A stretch of 22,591 nt of DNA from Bryobacterales bacterium (GTDB lineage Bacteria; Acidobacteriota; Terriglobia; Bryobacterales; Bryobacteraceae): the NCBI GenBank assembly GCA_016789785.1, contig JAEUQE010000135.1:1-22591 (forward strand), in the 5' to 3' direction. The notes beneath the pieces are model-generated. The model had not been told where the DNA came from. It did no database searches and saw only the letters and a list, made by a program, of their open reading frames with translations. Within the stretch, counting starts at the first letter, position 1; each line of letters starts with the position of its first letter. The position numbers were made by a program, and so were the translations under genes. This document shows positions 7,182 through 13,389 of this stretch, piece after piece.

Positions 7182-9371
7182 GTGACTCCCGACCGCTTCC
7201 AGCAGATCGAGCGTTTGTTCCATGCCGCATTGGACCAGCCTGAATCTGCGCGCGCCGCATTCCTGGAAGCAGCCTGCGCGGGGGATGCGGAGTTACGCCG
7301 GGAGTTATTCGCCCTGCTCGAGAGCGAAGGCAAGGCGGAAACAGAAATAGGTTCGCTTGTTCGCGGAATGGCCGCGGACCTTGACGAGGACCTGCCGGAG
7401 TCCGAAATCGGGCGCCAAATTGGATCCTACACGCTGGTGAAGGAGATCGGGCGCGGCGGCATGGGCGTAGTCTATCAAGCGCTCCGCAGTGACGGCGAGT
7501 TCTTCCAAACCGTGGCGCTGAAGCTGGTGAAGCGGGGCATGGACACCGGCTACATCGTGCAGCGCTTTCGCGCGGAGCGCCAGATTCTGGCCACGCTCAA
7601 TCATCCCAACATCGCATCGCTGCTCGACGGCGGCACAAGCAGCGATGGCCGGCCCTACTTCGTGATGGAGTTCATTGAAGGCGAGCCGCTGATGGAGTAC
7701 TGCGCAAGCCGGAATCTGCCCATACAAAAGCGCCTTGAAATGTTTCAGGCGATCTGTGCCGCCGTGGATCATGCCCATCAGCGCAAGGTGGTGCATCGAG
7801 ATCTGAAGCCGGGCAACATTCTCGTGACACGCGACGGCGTCCCGAAGCTCCTTGATTTCGGCATCGCGAAGTTCTACGCCACCGAACTGCTGCCGGAAGG
7901 CATGCCCGCAACCACCGGCGCCTATCGCATGCTGACGCCCGAGTACGCGAGCCCGGAGCAGATCCGGGGAGAGAGGCCGACCGCCGCCACGGATGTCTAT
8001 TCGCTTGGCGCCGTTCTGTTCGAATTGCTCACGGGGGTTCGCGCGAAGGCCGCATCCACGGCCGGAGTGCCGCGAGCAAGCGCCGCCGGGCTCGACCGGC
8101 AGTTGCGTGCCGAACTCGAAGGCAACCTCGACAATATCGTCCGCAAGGCCATGCAGGCTGAGCCGGCGCAGCGCTACGAATCCGCGGAGGCGCTGGCGAA
8201 GGACATCGCACGGCACCTCGCGAATGAGGCGATTGAAGCCCCTACTGGTGGCACGGCAACCCGCGCCGGTAACGTTTTCCGGCATGGAACGGCACTGGCG
8301 GCTGGAGCGATCGGAGCAATCCTCATTGCGGCGTGGCTTGCCTCGTCGTGGTACCTCGACCATCGCCGCCCGCTTGCGGCGCTGTCCGATCCCACCCTGA
8401 TGCAGGGCTATCTTCGCGCACACGACCTGATGGCGCAGGACCCGCGATGGAAGGATTGGCCGGGGGGTATGCCGCCACAATTCCAGGAAGCGATCGAGTT
8501 ATTACAGTCGGTCACCGGACGCGAGCCACGCTACGGCCCCGCTTGGGCGCAGTTGGCCGAGGTGTATTCGTATGGGGTGGAGTTTGATCGAACAAACGCC
8601 GCGGAGTGGCGCAAGAAGGCTCGTGCGGCGGCGCTCACGGCCACGCGCGTCGACCCCTATCAACCGCTGCCCTACCTCACGCTCGGTACCATTGCTCTCT
8701 ACGATGAGTGGGATTTCGTAGCCGCGGAGAAGCATCTGAAACGCGCCGTCGAACTCGATCCGCGCAACGGCGAGGCATTTCGATACTACGCGGATCTGCT
8801 GCGCATCACCGGAAGGTCGGAGCAGGCGCGGATCGAAGTGGACCACGCGCTCGCGCTTGAGCCGAACTCCGCCCGCCTGCGGTTGCAGCGCGCCGTGATG
8901 CTCTACGACCTCGGCCAGTGCGACATCGCGGCGGAGCAGGCAACGCGAGCCGAAGAGCTTCGCCCGCGGTTTCTCGAAGCGATGTGGCTAAAGGGCCTTT
9001 GCCTGGAGCGCGAAGGCAAGTTCTCCGCAGCCGAAAGGCAGTTCCTCGCGATTCTCGCGATTGCACCCGCGGATGGACGTGCGCTGCCAGCAATCGGCCA
9101 TCTTTACGGCAGAATGCGCCGGATGGAGGATGCGCGGCATGCGTTGACGCAGCTTGAACAACTGCAGGCCAAAGGCAAGGTGGTGTCCTACTCGCTCGCT
9201 CTGGTGCATGCCGGGATGGAGAATTCGGCAAGAGCGCTCGATGAGTTGGAACGCGCCTACCGCGAGCGGGACCAAAGCGTGCTCTATCTCGGGATCGAAT
9301 GGCGGCTACGAGATCTGCGGGCCGAGCCGCGCTTCCTCGCCTTGCTGCGGCAACTCCGTCTTCGCAAATGA
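7182..9371 (+). CDS. membrane Ser/Thr protein kinase with C-terminal TPR region
   Basis: A 729-aa Hanks-type kinase. An N-terminal helical region (VTPDRFQQIERLFHAAL, about 1-75) is typical of acidobacterial and planctomycete kinases. The kinase domain, about 83-345, has the glycine loop GRGGMGVVY (90-98), catalytic Lys114 in VALK, HRDLKPGN at 205-212 with catalytic Asp207, and DFG at 225-227; all key residues are present, so it should be active. A single transmembrane helix at about 369-391 is followed by an extracytoplasmic half (about 400-729) of tetratricopeptide-like repeats, e.g. AEKHLKRAVELDPRNGEAF. The TPR half probably senses or binds a protein partner. The start is taken as GTG 7182 because family members start at TPxRxxQIExLF; an upstream ATG at 7161 lies in the promoter. 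No cognate substrate is adjacent. Confidence 0.9.
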   Translation: MTPDRFQQIERLFHAALDQPESARAAFLEAACAGDAELRRELFALLESEGKAETEIGSLVRGMAADLDEDLPESEIGRQIGSYTLVKEIGRGGMGVVYQALRSDGEFFQTVALKLVKRGMDTGYIVQRFRAERQILATLNHPNIASLLDGGTSSDGRPYFVMEFIEGEPLMEYCASRNLPIQKRLEMFQAICAAVDHAHQRKVVHRDLKPGNILVTRDGVPKLLDFGIAKFYATELLPEGMPATTGAYRMLTPEYASPEQIRGERPTAATDVYSLGAVLFELLTGVRAKAASTAGVPRASAAGLDRQLRAELEGNLDNIVRKAMQAEPAQRYESAEALAKDIARHLANEAIEAPTGGTATRAGNVFRHGTALAAGAIGAILIAAWLASSWYLDHRRPLAALSDPTLMQGYLRAHDLMAQDPRWKDWPGGMPPQFQEAIELLQSVTGREPRYGPAWAQLAEVYSYGVEFDRTNAAEWRKKARAAALTATRVDPYQPLPYLTLGTIALYDEWDFVAAEKHLKRAVELDPRNGEAFRYYADLLRITGRSEQARIEVDHALALEPNSARLRLQRAVMLYDLGQCDIAAEQATRAEELRPRFLEAMWLKGLCLEREGKFSAAERQFLAILAIAPADGRALPAIGHLYGRMRRMEDARHALTQLEQLQAKGKVVSYSLALVHAGMENSARALDELERAYRERDQSVLYLGIEWRLRDLRAEPRFLALLRQLRLRK

Positions 9372-9407
9372 ACTGGCTTCGGCTCCCACAGGGCGGGGGT
9401 TCGGTTA

Positions 9408-9413
9408 TAGAAT
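9408..9413 (+). promoter_or_regulatory. -10 box of the mannonate-dehydratase-like gene
   Basis: TAGAAT followed by a 9-nt spacer and the ATG at 9423, so the predicted 5' leader is only about 2-4 nt. It lies 37 bp past the kinase stop, so the gene probably has its own promoter. Confidence 0.5.
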
Positions 9414-9422
9414 AGGGCCTGC

Positions 9423-10514
9423 ATGAACAGAAGGCACTTCCTCCACACCTCTGCTGCTGTGGGCGCACTGGGCAGCGCTCCGGCTTCCGCAGCACCTGCC
9501 AAGAGTTCCGGTCCCGCGAAGATGAAGCTCGGCTGCCAGAGCGGTCCAACGGACGACAAACGGCTTCAGTTCTTCAAGCGGCATAGTGTAAACAACATCT
9601 GCGGGTATCCCAAGAGCAAGGAACCGAATGGGCCCTACACTTTGGAGGATCTGCAGCGCGTCAAGGAGTTGTGCGACAAGCACAAGGTTGCGCTCGACAT
9701 GATCGCACCCTCGTTTCTGGCATCCAGCCACATTGACCGCACGGCCCGCCCGGCCATCATGCTCGCCGAGAGTCCGGCGCGCGACCGCGACATCGCCGAG
9801 ATCCAGGACCTGATTCGGAACTGCGCCAAGGCCGGAATTCCCTCCATCAAGTACAACATGAGTATTCTGGGCGTGGTGCGCACGGAACGCACGCCGGGCC
9901 GGGGCGGATCCACTTACAGCACATGGCGCCTGCGCGAGGCCAAGCCCGCCAATCCGCTGACGAAAGCAGGCCCCGTCAATGCCGACCGCTATTGGGAGCG
10001 AATTACTTACTTCCTGGAACGGGTGATTCCGGTCGCGGCGGAACACAAGATCCGCATGGCCTGCCACCCGCACGATCCTGGGATGCCGCCCGAAGGGTAT
10101 CAGGGTGTGGATACGGTGCTGGGTACTCCGGATGGCTTGAAAAAGTTTATCTCGATCAAGGAGAGCCCATATCACGGCATCAACTTCTGCCAGGGAACCG
10201 TAAGTGAGATGTTACACAACCCTGGGAAAGAGATCTTCGACGTGATCCGCTATTTCGGCAACCGCAAGAAGATCTTTAACGTGCATTTCCGCAACATTCG
10301 CGGCAAGCGGAATGATTTTCAGGAAGTGTATCCCGACGAAGGTGATGTCGATTTCGTGGAAGCGATCAAGGTGTACAAGGAAGTGGGTTATGAGTATATG
10401 CTGATGCCCGACCACGTACCGCACCACCCGGACGATCCGCGGGGCGATCAGGCGTTTGCATTCGCCTATGGCCACATCCGGGCGCTGATCCAGGCGGTGG
10501 ACCGGCTGGCATAA
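9423..10514 (+). CDS. Tat-exported mannonate dehydratase-like (UxuA family) protein
   Basis: A 363-aa protein. The N-terminus NRRHFLHTSAAVGALGSAPA is a Tat signal (RRxFL followed by a hydrophobic/Ala stretch). The mature part is a UxuA-type TIM barrel: MACHPHDPGMPPEGYQGV at about 214-231, YHGINFCQGTVSEML at about 249-263, KIFNVHFRNIRGK at about 282-294, DEGDVDFVEAI, and YMLMPDHVPHH at about 323-333. The His, Cys, His and Asp residues in these four segments correspond to the Mn site of UxuA. UxuA dehydrates D-mannonate to 2-keto-3-deoxygluconate and is normally cytosolic, so the export signal suggests another substrate or a periplasmic sugar step. No uxuB or kdgK is nearby. Confidence 0.82.
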   Translation: MNRRHFLHTSAAVGALGSAPASAAPAKSSGPAKMKLGCQSGPTDDKRLQFFKRHSVNNICGYPKSKEPNGPYTLEDLQRVKELCDKHKVALDMIAPSFLASSHIDRTARPAIMLAESPARDRDIAEIQDLIRNCAKAGIPSIKYNMSILGVVRTERTPGRGGSTYSTWRLREAKPANPLTKAGPVNADRYWERITYFLERVIPVAAEHKIRMACHPHDPGMPPEGYQGVDTVLGTPDGLKKFISIKESPYHGINFCQGTVSEMLHNPGKEIFDVIRYFGNRKKIFNVHFRNIRGKRNDFQEVYPDEGDVDFVEAIKVYKEVGYEYMLMPDHVPHHPDDPRGDQAFAFAYGHIRALIQAVDRLA

Positions 10515-10561
10515 GCCCAGCGGTCTGGAGGGACGGCACAAGCGCCCCGAAGTGCCGGGAG

Positions 10562-10626
10562 GCGGCAGGATCGGCGATAGGTGCGGGCGGTGGTGCCGCG
10601 GTCGAGCGGCGCTCATCGGCCCACAG
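10562..10626 (+). repeat. diverged direct repeat, copy 1 (left of toxin-antitoxin pair)
   Basis: Starts GCGGCAGGATCG and ends CTCATCGGCCCACAG. The second copy is at 11604-11667 in the same orientation. The first 12 bases are identical; the last 46 bases match at about 40 positions, with a 1-bp indel between them. The two copies bracket the antitoxin-toxin genes. Confidence 0.75.
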
Positions 10627-10652
10627 TCTAGTCCAAGTCTAGGCCTTTCTCG

Positions 10653-10695
10653 ATTGAGTGTGGCGTTCGCGCTGGAATGCCAGCGAACTCTCAAT
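10653..10695. repeat. long imperfect inverted repeat
   Basis: ATTGAG (10653-10658) pairs with CTCAAT (10690-10695), and GTTCG plus CTGG (10665-10669, 10672-10675) pair with CCAG plus CGAAC (10680-10688), around an AATG loop, with an internal bulge. A 43-nt cruciform or RNA hairpin could form. Its function is unknown. Confidence 0.5.
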
Positions 10696-10835
10696 GTCCG
10701 GTGGAGGGATTGCTGTTCCAACAGTTGGCGCTCCCTAACTCGAGTGGCGCTTTCCACGGCAACGGGCGAGCCACGCAGACGTTCGATTCGGGCAACCGTT
10801 CAACCTGCCCGCCCCGGTAATTCGATTTGGTACGG

Positions 10836-11162
10836 CTACTCCGGGCAGAATATCTTGCAGAGAGCTACGCGAAGCGCTCCTCGGTCTGACGCGGAACACA
10901 AACGAAGTCTCCGGACGACGTCCGACTTCGGCAGGACTGTCAACTTGTGAACCCGCGCGGATGACGGAACGTTCAATCCCGCCGCTTGCCAATCAACCAG
11001 GGTGAAATCGAATTCGGAAGATCGAAGTTGTGACGTCACCGGCGCCGCGACAAAATCGTCGTCGCCGGTATCGAGCAGCACCAGCGCGGGCCGGACCTTG
11101 GATCCCTGCGTCTGGTGAAACTGCATTCGAATCAGAACGACCTCACCGGTCCGGAGAGTCAT
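10836..11162 (-). CDS. PemK/MazF-type endoribonuclease toxin
   Basis: A 108-aa protein with the compact MazF/PemK beta-barrel pattern: GEVVLIRMQF at the N-terminus, KVRPALVLLD, DFVAAPVTSQL, and HKLTVLPKSDV, ending in a helix with DRGALRVALCKIF. The Arg in KxRPALV and the Ser/Thr of the APVTS segment are the family's usual RNA-cleavage residues. MazF toxins are sequence-specific mRNA interferases. The ATG at 11162 overlaps the end of the antitoxin gene by 20 nt, so translation is coupled and antitoxin is made first. The length is full for the family and no damage is visible. Confidence 0.85.
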   Translation of the reverse strand: MTLRTGEVVLIRMQFHQTQGSKVRPALVLLDTGDDDFVAAPVTSQLRSSEFDFTLVDWQAAGLNVPSSARVHKLTVLPKSDVVRRLRLCSASDRGALRVALCKIFCPE

Positions 11163-11376
11163 TGGTGACTAGCTGCTCATACACGGAGTCTTCGGGGCAG
11201 TAGGCTCCTTCGAATTTCCGCCGGCCAGCCTCCCGCCACGCAGAATCCGTGGGTGAGGCATCCCACATCAGCACCACGCGGACCGGCCCTCCAGGCGGGA
11301 TTTCCCCTACTACATCCTGCGGCAGGACGATCTGCCCATGGCGATTCACAGTCGTGTCAAATTCGACGGCTTTCAT
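11143..11376 (-). CDS. AbrB/MazE-like antitoxin of the MazF-type toxin
   Basis: A 77-aa protein. The N-terminal half, VNRHGQIVLPQDVVGEIPPG, resembles the swapped-hairpin (AbrB/MazE-like) DNA-binding motif. The C-terminal half, SAWREAGRRKFEGAYCPEDS, is helical and acidic, of the kind that wraps a toxin. The ATG at 11376 (MKAVEFDTTV) is preferred over a GTG at 11391 because GGAG lies 7 nt upstream of it. It overlaps the toxin gene by 20 nt. Type II antitoxins of this kind usually repress their own operon; an inverted repeat lies 27-45 nt upstream. Confidence 0.75.
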   Translation of the reverse strand: MKAVEFDTTVNRHGQIVLPQDVVGEIPPGGPVRVVLMWDASPTDSAWREAGRRKFEGAYCPEDSVYEQLVTNDSPDR

Positions 11377-11402
11377 GTGTAGGCTCCACATTCATAATGG
11401 CA

Positions 11403-11421
11403 TGTGGCGATAGCTGCCACA
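11403..11421. promoter_or_regulatory. inverted repeat upstream of the antitoxin, candidate operator
   Basis: TGTGGC (11403-11408), a 7-nt centre and GCCACA (11416-11421) form a perfect 6-bp dyad 27-45 nt before the antitoxin ATG. This is where type II toxin-antitoxin operators normally overlap the promoter. Confidence 0.42.
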
Positions 11422-11579
11422 AAACGCAGCAGTAGCACTCTTCTTGATACCAGGCGGTTTCGGGTCTCAACGTCCACACTCCAGCGCCCCGATTAGTCGG
11501 GCACGACAGGGCCCGGCGGCATTTTGTAGAGAGGGTTATTGCCAGCCCAACGGCATTGAGGCAGTTCACGCCGCAAGGG

Positions 11580-11594
11580 CGTTGGAGCCCAACG
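11580..11594. repeat. perfect short hairpin CGTTGG/CCAACG
   Basis: CGTTGG (11580-11585), loop AGC, CCAACG (11589-11594). It lies directly left of repeat copy 2. A neighbouring 5-bp stem ACGCC-GCAAG-GGCGT lies just upstream and overlaps it by two bases, so the two would compete. No function is assigned. Confidence 0.45.
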
Positions 11595-11603
11595 AATCGG
11601 GGT

Positions 11604-11667
11604 GCGGCAGGATCGCTGTATGTGCGGGCGATGGTGCCTCGGTCGAGTCGCACTCATCGGCCCAGAG
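11604..11667 (+). repeat. diverged direct repeat, copy 2 (right of toxin-antitoxin pair)
   Basis: Same orientation as copy 1 at 10562-10626. It shares GCGGCAGGATCG, GTGCGGGCG, TGGTGCC, GGTCGAG and CTCATCGGCCCA. Weaker similarity extends to the left (GCCCAACGG at 11544 against GCCCAGCGG near 10515), suggesting an original unit of 100-120 bp with later indels. Confidence 0.72.
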
Positions 11668-11698
11668 CACAAGGGCCCCGGCGAGTCGGAGCGCGGCA

Positions 11699-11720
11699 GG
11701 CTGAAAGCCGGCTGAAAGCC
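11699..11720. repeat. tandem 11-bp palindromic repeat, REP-like
   Basis: GGCTGAAAGCC occurs twice head to tail (11699-11709 and 11710-11720). Each unit is itself a GGCT/AGCC dyad, and it is flanked by GC-rich sequence. It lies 18-39 nt after the haloperoxidase stop codon (minus strand). The form is that of intergenic REP-like palindromes. Confidence 0.5.
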
Positions 11721-11737
11721 CGCGTTACCCCGCTAGG

Positions 11738-13330
11738 CTACGCTTCCACCCGCGCCTTCGTGCCGTCAAACTTCGTGAATTCAATCGGACCCGAATACTC
11801 GTTCGTGGTCATCAGCAGATCGCGGAGCAAGGCAATCGTGACCGCTTCACCCAAAACATTACTCGCCGTGCTGTCGGTGCGGTAATGCACGCCACCGAAG
11901 TTACGGCCAATCCCGATGTTCGCAGCCAGTTTGTCTAACTCTCCGCCCACCGTCAGCGGTTCCCCGCGCCATGGCACTAACTGCGTCCCATCCTCGTTCG
12001 GCACCACCGGATTCGGAATCACGAAGTTCTCATCGAACATCGCTTTGAGCAAAGTGGAGCCCGCCCCGGCCCAGGAGGCGTGCCCCGCGGGATACGACGG
12101 ATGCAGCGGGGAACCTTCGGGATAAGCCACCGGTAACAACGCATTCCCTTTCTGGGAAAGAACGCGCTGCAGCGCCGTCGAGTTGAAGATATCCCGGTGC
12201 AGCGGATAGTCCGTAAGCTTCTGCACGTTATTGTGCACCCGGCCGGCCATCGCTTCCGGCCGCAGACGGAAATGCGTGAGCCATTTCAGACACCACGCCG
12301 TCTTCAGCGCCAGCCCGACCGAGCGCATGGCCCAATCGCCCAATCCCGGCGGCCCCCACAACGTGAACCCATCCTGCGTGCGAGTGCTCTTGTAAGGATG
12401 CGAGGGATGCAACGCTTCACGGCCGTACCCGAGCAGGATCCAAAGAGCATGCATCGTGCCCTGACCAGCCCAATCGATGTGGACGTGGGAGGCAAGGTCG
12501 CGGCCGGTGAGGATGTAACGGGTCCCATTGTAAGTATGGCGGACTGGCGTCACATACCCATTCTGGGCGTTGATCCACTCATTGTAATTTGTAAGATAGT
12601 CGAGGCCGCGCGCCGGTGAGAGATAGCGCTGGTCAAAAGTCACGGCGCCGTAACCAACCGGGAGATACAAGAACTGCGAGATATAGGGCCCGCGCAGATC
12701 CCCGGGGCGTTTTTCGCGGAACACGCTTTGCGCCGTCACCCGCCCACTGGGCGCAGGTCCGGTGAACGCGGATAGACGTGACAGGTCCTCCGTGGCTGTG
12801 CGGATGGTGTCGTCTTCGGCGTAGCGGGAGAACGGAACGTCCCTCGCCATGGCCAGCCAGTAGTTCTCCACCAGATCGCCCGCGGCTTCGGGGCTGGAGA
12901 GCGCCGGCGCGGACGGGGTGGCCATTTCATGCGGGTCGCGGCCCTCCAGCGTGTAAGCAAGCGATGCCTGCGGATTCACGAGATACGCGCCGCCGCCCAT
13001 GCGGATCTTTTCGAAATCCTCGGGCTTGCCGGATCGCAGTGCATCCATCAGCGATTGGAACGCGGCGCGGTCGACCTCGCCGAGTTCATTGTGAGGAAGG
13101 CCCTTGGAAAACGATCCGATCCTCGATGGATAGCGCTCCAGATCGCCATTGGATGGTTTCTCCGGCATGGGCGTATCCATGTAACGCGCCGCGGCCTTGC
13201 GCCGCAGTTCCAACGCGTTCTCCCTACGTTTCTCCGGTCCCTCCGATGAAAGTGCCGCACCCTTGCCAAGGGCAGGGCCTCCGGCGGCAACTCCAATTCC
13301 TTTGATGAATGTTCTTCGATTGGTAGGCAC
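11738..13330 (-). CDS. Tat-exported vanadium-dependent haloperoxidase / PAP2 family protein
   Basis: A 530-aa protein. NRRTFIKGIGVAAGGPALG is a Tat signal. The C-terminal half carries the PAP2/haloperoxidase pocket: KWLTHFRLRP at about 349-358 (motif 1, Lys-Arg spacing one residue longer than canonical), SYPAGHASWAGAG at 412-424 with His417, and IGRNFGGVHYRTD at about 474-486 with Arg476 and His482. Vanadium haloperoxidases bind vanadate with these residues and oxidise halides with peroxide; phosphatases use the same pocket, so the cofactor is not certain. The large N-terminal helical region and the 530-aa length favour the haloperoxidase branch. The GTG at 13330 is 59 bp after the ABC permease stop; a CAGGTG at -10 may serve as a weak ribosome site. 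Confidence 0.8.
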   Translation of the reverse strand: MPTNRRTFIKGIGVAAGGPALGKGAALSSEGPEKRRENALELRRKAAARYMDTPMPEKPSNGDLERYPSRIGSFSKGLPHNELGEVDRAAFQSLMDALRSGKPEDFEKIRMGGGAYLVNPQASLAYTLEGRDPHEMATPSAPALSSPEAAGDLVENYWLAMARDVPFSRYAEDDTIRTATEDLSRLSAFTGPAPSGRVTAQSVFREKRPGDLRGPYISQFLYLPVGYGAVTFDQRYLSPARGLDYLTNYNEWINAQNGYVTPVRHTYNGTRYILTGRDLASHVHIDWAGQGTMHALWILLGYGREALHPSHPYKSTRTQDGFTLWGPPGLGDWAMRSVGLALKTAWCLKWLTHFRLRPEAMAGRVHNNVQKLTDYPLHRDIFNSTALQRVLSQKGNALLPVAYPEGSPLHPSYPAGHASWAGAGSTLLKAMFDENFVIPNPVVPNEDGTQLVPWRGEPLTVGGELDKLAANIGIGRNFGGVHYRTDSTASNVLGEAVTIALLRDLLMTTNEYSGPIEFTKFDGTKARVEA

Positions 13331-13389
13331 AATGGCACCTGTTCACTCGATTGTCCAATGTTTCCAGCAGATACGCAAATGTCGAGGCG

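Larger units (their letters stand above)
10515..10835. other. 321-bp non-coding stretch with hairpins and repeat copy 1
   Basis: No credible gene is seen between the mannonate-dehydratase-like stop and the toxin stop. The region holds a stem CGGCAC/GTGCCG (10534-10539 with 10552-10557), copy 1 of a diverged direct repeat (10562-10626), a short direct repeat of AGTCTAG (10625-10631 and 10636-10642), and a long imperfect hairpin (10653-10695). There is no T-run after any stem, so these are not ordinary intrinsic terminators. Confidence 0.6.
11377..11737. other. 361-bp non-coding stretch with inverted repeats and repeat copy 2
   Basis: Between the antitoxin start and the haloperoxidase stop I see no supported gene. 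The stretch holds a palindrome upstream of the antitoxin (11403-11421), a CCCGA-TTAG-TCGGG stem near 11490, two more short stems near 11570-11594, repeat copy 2 (11604-11667) and a tandem 11-bp palindromic repeat (11699-11720). Frames that remain open here have no ribosome site or recognisable motif. Confidence 0.6.

Noticed and set aside
7305..8480. 391-codon antisense frame opposite the kinase
   Set aside because: It has the composition of a shadow frame and overlaps a kinase with intact catalytic motifs.
10552..10950. 132-codon plus-strand frame through repeat copy 1
   Set aside because: It runs through the repeat and hairpin and then antisense into the toxin gene; no start signal or domain.
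11544..11594. Integron attC-like site (GCCCAAC ... GTTGGAG)
   Set aside because: GCCCAAC fits the RYYYAAC box, but the partner box ends in G rather than a pyrimidine, the span is about 44 bp (shorter than known attC sites), repeat copy 1 lacks the AAC core (GCCCAGC), and no integrase is present.
11357..11653. 98-codon minus-strand frame across the antitoxin upstream region
   Set aside because: It spans the hairpins and repeat copy 2, overlaps the antitoxin start, and has no ribosome site or motif.
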